DNA from: Actinorhabdospora filicis
GTDB taxonomy: Bacteria; Actinomycetota; Actinomycetes; Mycobacteriales; Micromonosporaceae
Assembly: GCF_030269765.1 (NCBI RefSeq)
Contig: NZ_BSTX01000005.1
Coordinates: 124,001 to 188,000, forward strand
Direction: 5' to 3'
Length of the DNA stretch: 64,000 nucleotides
The notes under the pieces are model-generated. The model did not search any database, had not been told where the DNA came from, and saw nothing but the letters and a program-made list of their open reading frames with translations. Position numbers and translations under genes: made by a program. Positions 50,503 to 58,059 of the stretch are shown in pieces (position 1 is the stretch's first letter; the number at the start of each line of letters is the position of its first letter).

Positions 50503-51444
50503 ATGAGCGAACAGACCGGGAACTTTGCGGCGGAGACCTTCGAGAGCCTCCGCCCGCTCCTCTTCTCCATCGCCTACCGCATCCTCGGCAGCGTCACCGA
50601 GGCCGAGGACGCCGTGCAGGAGACCTGGCTGCGCTACGAGACCACCGAGACCCGCCCGGACTCACCGAAGGCGTTCCTCTCGGCCGTCGTCACGCGCGTG
50701 TCCATCGACGTCCTGCGCTCGGCGCGCGTCCGCCGCGAGGAGTACGTCGGCCCCTGGTTCCCCGAACCGCTGCTCACCGACCCCTACCAGGACCCCGAGC
50801 GCTCCGCCGAACTCGCCGACTCGGTGTCCATGGCGGCGCTGGTCCTGCTGGAGCGGCTGAGCCCGCTGGAGCGCGCGGTGTTCGTGCTGCGCGAGGTCTT
50901 CGGCTTCGGCTTCGCCGAGATCGCCCGGACCGTCGAGCGATCCGAGGCCGCCTGCCGCCAGCTCGCCGTCCGCGCCCGCCGCCACATGGACGAGGGCCGC
51001 CCCCGCTTCGAACCCGACCGGCGCGAGCGCGACGAGCTCGCCGTGCGCTTCTTCGAGGCCTTCCGCGCCGGTGACGTGGGCGCGCTCCGCGAGCTGCTGG
51101 CCGCCGAGGTGCAGATGGTCGGCGACGGCGGCGGCAAGGCCCCGAACCTGGCCAACCCGGTCCGCGGCGCCGACAAGGTCGCGCGCGTGCTGGCCGCGTT
51201 CGGGCCGCAGGCCACCAGCGTGGACGTGGTCTTGGAGGAGACCGTGGTCAACGGGCAGCCGGGCGTGATCTTCCGCGCGCCCGGCGGGCTGATCGCCGGC
51301 ACGCTGGTGCTCGACATCTACGACGGGCGCGTCCAGGCCGTGCGCAGCGTGGTCAACCCCGACAAGCTCGGCCACCTCGGCGAGCCCGCCGACACCTGGG
51401 CCCTCAAGGACGAGGCGTTCCGCAAGCGGCGGCTAGACGGGTAG
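50503..51444 (+). CDS. ECF41 RNA polymerase sigma factor (SigJ-like)
   Basis: 313 residues and the most typical of the three ECF41 proteins here: sigma-2 (15-75), the WLPEP-like linker motif WFPEP (85-89), sigma-4 (115-165), then the SnoaL-like C-terminal extension with DGGGK (208-212) and NPDKL (285-289). In ECF41 the extension replaces an anti-sigma factor and modulates activity. GAGGAG before ATG 50503. Converges with and overlaps the MarR gene by 12 bases. Confidence 0.93.
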   Translation: MSEQTGNFAAETFESLRPLLFSIAYRILGSVTEAEDAVQETWLRYETTETRPDSPKAFLSAVVTRVSIDVLRSARVRREEYVGPWFPEPLLTDPYQDPERSAELADSVSMAALVLLERLSPLERAVFVLREVFGFGFAEIARTVERSEAACRQLAVRARRHMDEGRPRFEPDRRERDELAVRFFEAFRAGDVGALRELLAAEVQMVGDGGGKAPNLANPVRGADKVARVLAAFGPQATSVDVVLEETVVNGQPGVIFRAPGGLIAGTLVLDIYDGRVQAVRSVVNPDKLGHLGEPADTWALKDEAFRKRRLDG

Positions 51445-51876
51445 GCCCATCCCGGCGGCGATCTGGCGCAGGCCCGCGCGGAAGGCCTCGGGGTCGGCGA
51501 CGTCCTTGAGCAGCTCCTCGTCCATGGCCTTCGCGGCGGCGGCGCACGTGCCGTAGAGCTCGCGCCCGGCCTCGGTGAGGACCACGATCTGGCGGCGGCG
51601 GTCGTGCTCGTCGCGTTCGCGGCGGACGGCGCCCATGTCCTGGAGCTCGTCCAGCAGCCCGACCAGCAGGCTGGGCGCGACGCCCATCTTGCGCGCCAGG
51701 TCCTGCTGCGACATGCCCTCGAACAGCGACAGCACCAGCAGGATGCCCGCCTGCTTGGGCTTCAAGGGGGCGATCGCCCGCGTGTACCGGTCGGTGGTGA
51801 TCGCGCCGACGGTCCCGAGCTGGAAGGCGGCGGTGGCGGAGAGCGCTCCGGCGGCAACATCATTCACGAGCTTCAT
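51433..51876 (-). CDS. MarR-family transcriptional regulator
   Basis: 147 residues with the winged helix of MarR proteins (QQDLARKMGVAPSLLVGLLDELQDMG at 57-82, wing RRERDEHDRRRQIVVLTEAG split over 84-103). Divergent from a small membrane-protein gene at 51956 with a palindrome in the 79-base gap. Regulates probably itself and that gene. Confidence 0.9.
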   Translation of the reverse strand: MKLVNDVAAGALSATAAFQLGTVGAITTDRYTRAIAPLKPKQAGILLVLSLFEGMSQQDLARKMGVAPSLLVGLLDELQDMGAVRRERDEHDRRRQIVVLTEAGRELYGTCAAAAKAMDEELLKDVADPEAFRAGLRQIAAGMGLPV

Positions 51877-51885
51877 CCTACAGGC

Positions 51886-51910
51886 TTGACATCATTCAGG
51901 CTATGAATCA
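51886..51910. promoter_or_regulatory. MarR operator and -35 element
   Basis: TTGACA (51886-51891) on the plus strand lies beside ATTCA-GGCTA-TGAAT (51894-51908), a perfect 5-bp inverted repeat extended imperfectly on each side. Fits repression of the divergent membrane protein and of the MarR gene itself. The -10 element is weak. Confidence 0.55.
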
Positions 51911-51955
51911 TTCTGTGTGAGAACGATTCACCGCCACGAGTGATGGAGCCCCGCC

Positions 51956-52369
51956 ATGCAGTCCGCAACCCCCGCTGCCACCGACCGCGTCGACGCCCTC
52001 CCCACCGCCGCCCGCCGCACCGTGATCGGCCTCAACCTCCTGGGCGCGGCCACCGCCACCATCTCCGCCGTCCTGGGCCTGGTGAACCCCGGCGTCTTCG
52101 GCGCCGACCAGATCACCGACTGGGTGACCTTCTACGCCGGGGCCTACGCCGCCCGCGCGATCCCCCTCGGCATCGTCATGTGGGTGGTCCTGCTGACCCC
52201 GGCCCTGCGCACCCGCAAGACCGTCACCGTGCTGGCCGTCGTCGCCGGAGCCGCCCAGCTCGGCGACATCGTCGTCGGCGCCACCCACGGCATCCCCGGC
52301 ATGATGGCCGGCGCCGCCCTCGGCGCGGCCATGCACTTCGTCTCCCTCATCTGGCTGCGCCGCCGCTGA
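51956..52369 (+). CDS. Four-helix membrane protein under MarR control
   Basis: 137 residues, four hydrophobic helices (about 22-44, 60-82, 90-108, 112-132). It resembles the small DUF4267/DUF4345-type membrane proteins, but no family can be named with confidence. Its position opposite the MarR gene suggests it answers the same ligand. Followed by a strong terminator. Confidence 0.7.
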   Translation: MQSATPAATDRVDALPTAARRTVIGLNLLGAATATISAVLGLVNPGVFGADQITDWVTFYAGAYAARAIPLGIVMWVVLLTPALRTRKTVTVLAVVAGAAQLGDIVVGATHGIPGMMAGAALGAAMHFVSLIWLRRR

Positions 52370-52383
52370 GGCCACGGACACCG

Positions 52384-52412
52384 ACGGGCGCGGCCGTGAA
52401 GGCCGCGCCCGT
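52384..52412. terminator. Bidirectional terminator
   Basis: ACGGGCGCGGCC / GGCCGCGCCCGT, 12-bp perfect stem with a GTGAA loop, between the converging membrane-protein and serine-hydrolase genes. Confidence 0.9.
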
Positions 52413-52420
52413 AAGTCGTG

Positions 52421-53404
52421 TCAGTTCCCGTTGTACGGGCGGAACGGCCGCGACGCCGTCCGCGCGGCCGGATTGGCCACCCGCTCCCGGGCGTAGCGGT
52501 CGAATAGGACCCGGCCCAGCAGCGCGTGCGCCCGCACCGCCGGGTGCGTGCCGCCGTAGTTCTCCGCGTCGGCCTCCATGCCGTCGGCGAAGAAGCCGTA
52601 GACCGCCGCCGGGGCGCCGGTGGCGTCGAACATGATCCCCGCCTCGTGCCGGGCGTCGTCGAAGGCGCCGTGCTTGGTGGCCACCCGGTCGCGCTCATCG
52701 GAGGACATGTCCCGCCGCACGCCGTCGTGGTAGCCGCTGCCGCCGCGCAGGATCCCCAGCATGAACTCGCAGGACGCCGGCGACAGCAGCGTCTTGTTCG
52801 CCAGCCGCGCCAGCAGATCGGTCATCTCATGCGGCGTGGTGGTGCCCAGGAAGAACCGGTTCGGCGTCGAACCCGGCTCCACCCGCGTGTGCGTGAAGCC
52901 CTTCGCCGCCAGGATCTCGTTGATCTCGGCCGTCGGCACCAGCGCACCGCACAGCCGCACCGCCGTGTTGTCCGAGACCAGCAGCATCGCGGTCAGGAAA
53001 CCCGCCACGGTGATCTGGTCGCCCCACACCGTCTGGTGGAAGTAGAGGCCCGAGCCGTCCAGGACCGTCCCGGCGTCCAGCGTCACCTTCTGCGACAGCG
53101 ACAGCAGGCCCCGGTCGACCTTGTCCAGCACCGTGGCGGCCACCGCCAGCTTCTGCACCGAGGCGCCGTAGACGATGTCGTGCTGCCGCAGCGACAGCAC
53201 CGGCGCGAACCCGCCCGCCCCGTCGGCCCGCAGGACCTTCACGTACCACGTGCCACCGGCGCGCGAGGTCTGCGCGGCGAACGCGTCCTGGACCGAGGCG
53301 GGGGCGGAGTCGGCGGAGGCCGCAGCGGGAGCGGCGGTCCCGAGCACGGCCGCCGCCGCACCGCCGAGACCGAGAGCGAGGGCACTTCTTCTGTTGACGG
53401 GCAT
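52421..53404 (-). CDS. Exported class A beta-lactamase-fold serine hydrolase
   Basis: 327 residues. The signal region is Tat-like: NRRSALALGLGG then a cleavage zone around AAPAAA (24-29). Active-site motifs: SVQK (Ser82-Lys85), SDN (144-146), and KHG (244-246) in place of KTG. The glutamate of the omega loop was not assigned, so lactamase activity is uncertain; related actinomycete proteins are lactamase-like hydrolases of unknown substrate. ATG 53404 chosen; the frame has an earlier non-ATG start. Confidence 0.86.
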   Translation of the reverse strand: MPVNRRSALALGLGGAAAAVLGTAAPAAASADSAPASVQDAFAAQTSRAGGTWYVKVLRADGAGGFAPVLSLRQHDIVYGASVQKLAVAATVLDKVDRGLLSLSQKVTLDAGTVLDGSGLYFHQTVWGDQITVAGFLTAMLLVSDNTAVRLCGALVPTAEINEILAAKGFTHTRVEPGSTPNRFFLGTTTPHEMTDLLARLANKTLLSPASCEFMLGILRGGSGYHDGVRRDMSSDERDRVATKHGAFDDARHEAGIMFDATGAPAAVYGFFADGMEADAENYGGTHPAVRAHALLGRVLFDRYARERVANPAARTASRPFRPYNGN

Positions 53405-53526
53405 GGGAAGCAAGGTAGGGACACGGCGATCGTCCACCAAGGATGGAGATCACCGGAATCCATGCGAACCTTTCGGATCCCCGCATCCGTAAGAGTGTCC
53501 CGCGCAACTCGTCTAGGCTCCAGCCC

Positions 53527-54258
53527 ATGACCGACTTGCAGCCCATGCCCGAGGACTGGACCCGCGCGCTGGCCATCGTGGCGCACCCCGACGACATGGA
53601 GTACGGCGCGGGCGGCGCCGTGGCGGCCTGGACCGCGCAGGGCAAAGAGGTCGCCTACGTGATGGTCTCGCGCGGCGAGGCCGGGATCGACGGCATGTCG
53701 CCCGAGGAGTGCGCGCCGGTCCGCGAGGCCGAGCAGATCGCCAGCGCCGCCGCCGTCGGCGTGTCCACGGTGGAGTTCCTCGACCACAAGGACGGCCTCA
53801 TCCAGGCCGGGATCGAGCTGCGCCGCGACCTCACCCGCGTCATCCGCCGCCACAAGCCCGAGCTGATCATCACCCTGAACCGCCGCGACCACTGGCAGCC
53901 CGGCAGCTGGAACAGCGCCGACCACCGGGCCGTCGGCGACTCCGTCCTCGACGCCGCCTTCGACTCCGGCAACCGCTGGATCCACACCGAGCTCATCGAC
54001 GAGGGCCACCAGCCGTGGCAGGGCGTGCGCTGGGTCGCGCTGGCCAACTCCCCGCAGTCCACGCACGCCGTCGACATCACCGGCACGCTGGAGCGGGCCA
54101 TCGCCTCCCTCGCCGAGCACAAGGCCTACATCGGCGCCCTGTCCGACCAGGCGCCCGAGGCCTACGCCCGCCAGTTCCTGACCATGGTCGGGAAGGGCGG
54201 CGGCGAGCGCTTCGGCTGCGAACTCGCCACCCCCTTCGAACTGATCTCCCTGGGTTAG
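53527..54258 (+). CDS. PIG-L family N-acetylglucosaminyl deacetylase
   Basis: 243 residues. Zinc site AHPDD with His20, Asp22 and Asp23, followed by a His/Asp-rich second motif. Members include MshB (mycothiol biosynthesis) and related de-N-acetylases; this is shorter than MshB and its substrate is unknown. ATG 53527; the long frame upstream lacks a ribosome site. Overlaps the converging GNAT gene by four bases. Confidence 0.87.
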   Translation: MTDLQPMPEDWTRALAIVAHPDDMEYGAGGAVAAWTAQGKEVAYVMVSRGEAGIDGMSPEECAPVREAEQIASAAAVGVSTVEFLDHKDGLIQAGIELRRDLTRVIRRHKPELIITLNRRDHWQPGSWNSADHRAVGDSVLDAAFDSGNRWIHTELIDEGHQPWQGVRWVALANSPQSTHAVDITGTLERAIASLAEHKAYIGALSDQAPEAYARQFLTMVGKGGGERFGCELATPFELISLG

Positions 54259-55136
54259 AGCCTGCGCAGGTAGGCCCGCTGCTCGAAGTGCGGCCGGTAG
54301 CCCAGGCCGACGTTCACCGCGAGCATCGGCGCGTTCGTCGCGTCGTTGTTCGTGAACGCCGTGGTGGCGCCGGACGCCTTCGCGCGGTTCAGCGCGACGA
54401 GCTTGGCCAGGCGTCCCAGGCCGCGCCCGCGCGCGTCCGGGTGGACGGCGGTGTAGCCCGACCACACGCGCACGTCGCCGCGGTCGAGGTAGGCCAGCGC
54501 GATGGCGCGACCGTCCTCGACCAGCAGGATCGAGGCGTCCTTGTCGAAGCGCGGCTCGTCGAAGTCCTTCACCCACTCCTCGAAGGGCGGGACCTTCCAC
54601 GGGTCGTCGCCGGGGACGTCGTTGACCGTGGCGAGTTCCATCTCGTAGGCCAGCCGCAGGTCGATCTCGTTGATCGACTGGACGGTGACGCCCTCGGGCA
54701 GTTCCGGCGTCTGTGGCAGCCCGGCGAGGTCGAGGCGGGAGATCCGCTCGGTGCGGGTGTGGGCGAAGCCGGTCTTCTCGGCGAAGGCGAAGCCGTGCTC
54801 CCAGATGCTGCGGACGGAGACCTGCGCGGCCCCGACCTCGCGCAGGTGGGCGTCGATGGTCTCCTGGAACGCCGTCCCGATGCCCTTCTTCTGGTGGGCG
54901 GGGGCGACCAGGATGAACTGGTACCAGGCGTCCGGGGTGGAGATGTGGGTGTCGAGACCGGCGCCGCCGGTGGCCAGGATCTCGCCGTCCTCCTCCCAGA
55001 CGAGCCGGTACAGGCGGCGTCCGGGAGCGTCGCGGGCGGCGAGGGACTCGGGCGTGGTGATCAGGTGCGGGTAGACCTCGGTCCAGATCTCCGCCATCGC
55101 GGGGAGGTCTGCGGGGGTGGATTCACGAAGCGCCAT
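54255..55136 (-). CDS. Double GNAT acetyltransferase
   Basis: 293 residues with two GNAT-like halves. The first holds VAPAHQKKGIGTAF (acetyl-CoA loop), the second AVHPDARGRGLGRLAK. This tandem architecture occurs in MshD (mycothiol synthase) and other actinomycete acetyltransferases, but residues specific to mycothiol synthase cannot be checked here. Converges with the PIG-L gene. Confidence 0.85.
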   Translation of the reverse strand: MALRESTPADLPAMAEIWTEVYPHLITTPESLAARDAPGRRLYRLVWEEDGEILATGGAGLDTHISTPDAWYQFILVAPAHQKKGIGTAFQETIDAHLREVGAAQVSVRSIWEHGFAFAEKTGFAHTRTERISRLDLAGLPQTPELPEGVTVQSINEIDLRLAYEMELATVNDVPGDDPWKVPPFEEWVKDFDEPRFDKDASILLVEDGRAIALAYLDRGDVRVWSGYTAVHPDARGRGLGRLAKLVALNRAKASGATTAFTNNDATNAPMLAVNVGLGYRPHFEQRAYLRRL

Positions 55137-55176
55137 GGGCGCATCGTCGCAGGCCGGACCCCGTGTCCGCCTCTCG

Positions 55177-56304
55177 TTATTCCTTGGGCCTGCGGGTGCG
55201 CTTCGTCGGCACGCTCTTTGTGGAATCGGTCTTGAGTTCGCTGACCCAGCTCTCGGTCTCGTCGGAGGGCGGCATCGGCGGCGGCGCCGGGACGTCCTCG
55301 CCCTCGCGGGCGGGCTGCGGCTCGTCCTTGGGCGCGAAGGACGAGTCGACCTCGTCGAGCGCCTTCGTGTAGTCGTCGATGTAGGGATCGGGCGGCGTCG
55401 AGGGGGAGGGGATGCGCTCGTAGACGGTGTCCTCGGCGTCCCGGCGGGGCAGCGGGTATTCCTTGTCGTCGGTGGGCACGGGCTCGCTCTTCTCTTTGCG
55501 CAGGGCCGAGACGGTGAGGGAACCGATGAGCCCGGCGAGGGCGGCGTAGGGGCCGATCAGGAACGCCGACATGGAGTCGACCGTGGAACCCGTGCCGGGC
55601 CCGGCGACCATGTACGCCACCGTCACCAGCAGCGGACCGGCCACGCCCGAGGCGGCCGCGACCCGGTGCCCGCGCCCACCGGCGCTGGCGATCCAGGCGA
55701 CGATGACGCCGATGAGCAGCGAGCCGATGATCAGCGGCGGCGCCAGCGCGAGCCCGCGCTTGCCGAGCGCGCCGGTCACCCCGGCCCACGTGCCCCACAC
55801 GCCGAGCTGCCCGGAGGGCACCGAGCGGTCCCCGATCGGCGCGAACGCCGACAGCAGCGCCAGCAGCCACACCAGCCCGGTGGACGCCATGAGGCTCCAC
55901 GCGACCGGCCGCGCGGCCATCGCGATCAGCGCCAGCGCCATGCCGGTGGCGACGCCGATGCCGACGGCGAGGAACGGCGTGCCCGGCAGCCCGTGCGCGC
56001 CGGGTTCCCGCGCGGGCAGCGCCATGAGCGGCCCGATGACGGACGCGCCGACGCCCGCGGCGAGCACGGCGGCGATCCGGGTGGCGATGGACTCGCCGGT
56101 GCGGGCCCCGGCGAGGGCCCCGGCGATCGCCGAGATGGCGGCGAGCCAGGTGGTCCAGGCCATGTTGGCCGACCACAGTCCGGCGGTGTCCTGGCGCCAG
56201 TCCACGATGGTGAGCCCGTAGGCGGCGCCGAGCTGGGCGAGCCCGATCACGGCGGCGGTGCCGAAGGCGGTGAGGAGCGTGCGTCCCCAGGCGTATCTGG
56301 CCAT
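55177..56304 (-). CDS. Polytopic membrane protein with charged C-terminal tail
   Basis: Not recognised. 375 residues with eight or nine membrane helices in residues 1-270, then an acidic and Pro-rich cytoplasmic tail (about 280-375) rich in Asp, Glu, Ser and Lys. No transporter motif seen. ATG 56304. Divergent from the short protein at 56426. Confidence 0.75.
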   Translation of the reverse strand: MARYAWGRTLLTAFGTAAVIGLAQLGAAYGLTIVDWRQDTAGLWSANMAWTTWLAAISAIAGALAGARTGESIATRIAAVLAAGVGASVIGPLMALPAREPGAHGLPGTPFLAVGIGVATGMALALIAMAARPVAWSLMASTGLVWLLALLSAFAPIGDRSVPSGQLGVWGTWAGVTGALGKRGLALAPPLIIGSLLIGVIVAWIASAGGRGHRVAAASGVAGPLLVTVAYMVAGPGTGSTVDSMSAFLIGPYAALAGLIGSLTVSALRKEKSEPVPTDDKEYPLPRRDAEDTVYERIPSPSTPPDPYIDDYTKALDEVDSSFAPKDEPQPAREGEDVPAPPPMPPSDETESWVSELKTDSTKSVPTKRTRRPKE

Positions 56305-56425
56305 GGCCGCAGGGTATTGGGACGGACGTGGCGCGCGCCACCCTGCTTAAAGGAAGCATAGGGTTGGCCGTCGGTTTTGCGACACACATCCGAATTGCTC
56401 GTTATTACCCTCCGCGTCCGGCACC

Positions 56426-56779
56426 ATGGTAAAGGTGAACAGAGTTCCGGAGAACGCACAGTCGGTGACGCACGACGGTCCACAGGGGATGGACGGCGAC
56501 CAGCTGCTCGGCCTCATGCCGCCCGACCCGCGCCGTCCCCGCGACCCGCGCGACTTCCGGGAGCGCTACGAGCCGGCGTCCCATCAGCAGTCCGCCTATC
56601 CGATGCAGCAAGACCAGTGGGACGAGCCGATGGCGGCCCACCCGCTCTTCCGGGGCCTGCTCACCGAGCTGCCCCCGCGCAGCGACCCGCCCTCGCAGGA
56701 CTTCCTGGAGACGTGGATCCAGACGGCGCGCTCGATCCTGGAGCTGCTCTACCGACCGGGGAGCCCGCCCCGGCACTGA
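56426..56779 (+). CDS. Short hypothetical protein
   Basis: 117 residues, hydrophilic, no signal peptide or membrane segment, with a Pro/Arg-rich middle (PDPRRPRDPRDFRERYEP) and a possible C-terminal helix (LETWIQTARSILELLY). Nothing recognised. Start ATG 56426 is uncertain. Confidence 0.55.
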   Translation: MVKVNRVPENAQSVTHDGPQGMDGDQLLGLMPPDPRRPRDPRDFRERYEPASHQQSAYPMQQDQWDEPMAAHPLFRGLLTELPPRSDPPSQDFLETWIQTARSILELLYRPGSPPRH

Positions 56780-56829
56780 GTCCGCGAGGGATCGGAGCCC
56801 CGATGTGATCTCCCGGTGGATCCGGAGGC

Positions 56830-56885
56830 TTGCCGAAACGGACTGTGGTCCGTATATTTGCGGGAGTCATCCGGACCATGGTCCG
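56830..56885 (+). promoter_or_regulatory. Promoter with two operator palindromes before the FMN reductase gene
   Basis: TTGCCG (56830-56835), 17-base spacer, TATATT (56853-56858). CGGAC-TGTG-GTCCG (56839-56852) fills the spacer and CGGAC-CATG-GTCCG (56872-56885) lies downstream; the two palindromes start 33 bases apart, three helical turns. A TetR, MarR or HxlR protein acting in trans probably represses it. Confidence 0.7.
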
Positions 56886-56904
56886 CCTACTCCCCGGGAG
56901 AGTC

Positions 56905-57531
56905 ATGTCCAAGCTCCTGCACATCTCCGGTTCCCCACGCGGCACTGACGCCGAGTCCCTGCGCGTCGCCGAGGTCTTCCTCGACGCCTACCGCGACGCC
57001 CACCCCGGCGACACGATCGAGCACTGGGACCTCTGGGACGGTTCCCTGCCCGGCTTCGCCGTCGGCGCGAAGGCCAAGATGACCGTCTTCTCGGGCGCCG
57101 AACCGCAGGGCGAGGAGGGCGAGGCGTGGAACGCGGCCCGCCGCGTCTTCGAGCGCTTCGACGCCGCCGACCGGCTCCTGTTCAGCCTGCCGATGTGGAA
57201 CCACTCGGTGCCCTACGTCGTGAAGCAGTTCATAGACGTGGTCAGCCAGCCCGGGTGGGTCTTCGGCTTCGACGCCGAGAAGGGCTACACCGGCCTGCTC
57301 GCCGGACGCGGCAAGAAGGCCGCCGTGCTGTCCACCAGCGCGGTCTGGGCGCCGGGACTGCCGCCATCGTTCGGGACGAACTTCATGTCGCCCTACTTCA
57401 CCGACTGGCTGCACTGGACCGGCATCGACGACGTCACCGAGATCGGCTTCCACCCCACCGTCACCGGCGACTGGGACGCCGCCCGCGCCGACGTCGACGC
57501 CCGCGCCCGCGAACTGGCCAAGGGCTTCTAG
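56905..57531 (+). CDS. FMN-dependent NADH-azoreductase / flavodoxin-fold reductase
   Basis: 208 residues of the flavodoxin-like AzoR/NADPH-FMN reductase family: ISGSPRGTDAESLRVAEVFL phosphate loop (8-27), PMWNHSVPYVVKQFID (about 98-113). Reduces quinones, azo or nitroaromatic compounds in related enzymes. ATG 56905 follows GGGAGAGTC. Inducible through the twin palindromes upstream. Confidence 0.88.
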   Translation: MSKLLHISGSPRGTDAESLRVAEVFLDAYRDAHPGDTIEHWDLWDGSLPGFAVGAKAKMTVFSGAEPQGEEGEAWNAARRVFERFDAADRLLFSLPMWNHSVPYVVKQFIDVVSQPGWVFGFDAEKGYTGLLAGRGKKAAVLSTSAVWAPGLPPSFGTNFMSPYFTDWLHWTGIDDVTEIGFHPTVTGDWDAARADVDARARELAKGF

Positions 57532-57537
57532 AGCCCT

Positions 57538-57552
57538 GTCCCGGCACGGGAC
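57538..57552. terminator. Short hairpin between converging genes
   Basis: GTCCCG-GCA-CGGGAC, 6-bp stem just after the reductase stop and at the end of the ArfB gene; a weak terminator at best. Confidence 0.4.
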
Positions 57553-58010
57553 TACTCGTCGCCCCGCCGTCCCCGCTTCACGTCACCGCGCCGCTTCTTC
57601 GCCGCCAGCCGCCGCTCCACCGAGCCCCGGCTCGGCTTCGTCGGGCGCCGTTTGCGCGGCGGTGGTGCCACGGCCTCGCGCAGGGCCTGCGCCAGGCGCA
57701 TCGCGGCGGCCTCGCGGTTGCGCAGCTGCGCGCGGTGCTCGGAGGCGGCGATGGTCAGGACGCCGTCGACCAGCTTCGCGGCCAGCCGCTCCAGCGCGCG
57801 TTCCTTGAGCAGTGGCGGGAACAGCGTCGAGCCGGCCAGGTCGAAGCTGAGCTCGACGCGGCTGTCGGCGGTGTTGACGCCCTGGCCGCCGGGTCCCGAG
57901 GACCGCGAGAAGCGCCAGCGCAGATCCCCCTCGGGGATCACGATGGCGTCGGTGACGCGGACTGCGGACAGCACGGCGGGCTCCTGAACGTGGGGACGAT
58001 TCATCCCCAT
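57552..58010 (-). CDS. arfB: ArfB-like alternative ribosome-rescue factor
   Basis: 152 residues, peptidyl-tRNA hydrolase that frees stalled ribosomes. SSGPGGQGVN gives the GGQ motif (41-43); the basic C-terminal tail (KKRRGDVKRGRRGD) is the mRNA-entry-channel probe of ArfB. Start ATG 58010 or 58004; no ribosome site decides. Common in actinobacteria. Confidence 0.9.
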   Translation of the reverse strand: MGMNRPHVQEPAVLSAVRVTDAIVIPEGDLRWRFSRSSGPGGQGVNTADSRVELSFDLAGSTLFPPLLKERALERLAAKLVDGVLTIAASEHRAQLRNREAAAMRLAQALREAVAPPPRKRRPTKPSRGSVERRLAAKKRRGDVKRGRRGDE

Positions 58011-58059
58011 CGTACGAAGAGCCCGCCGCGCGGTCATCGGATTAAGCGGTGGCTCCGGG

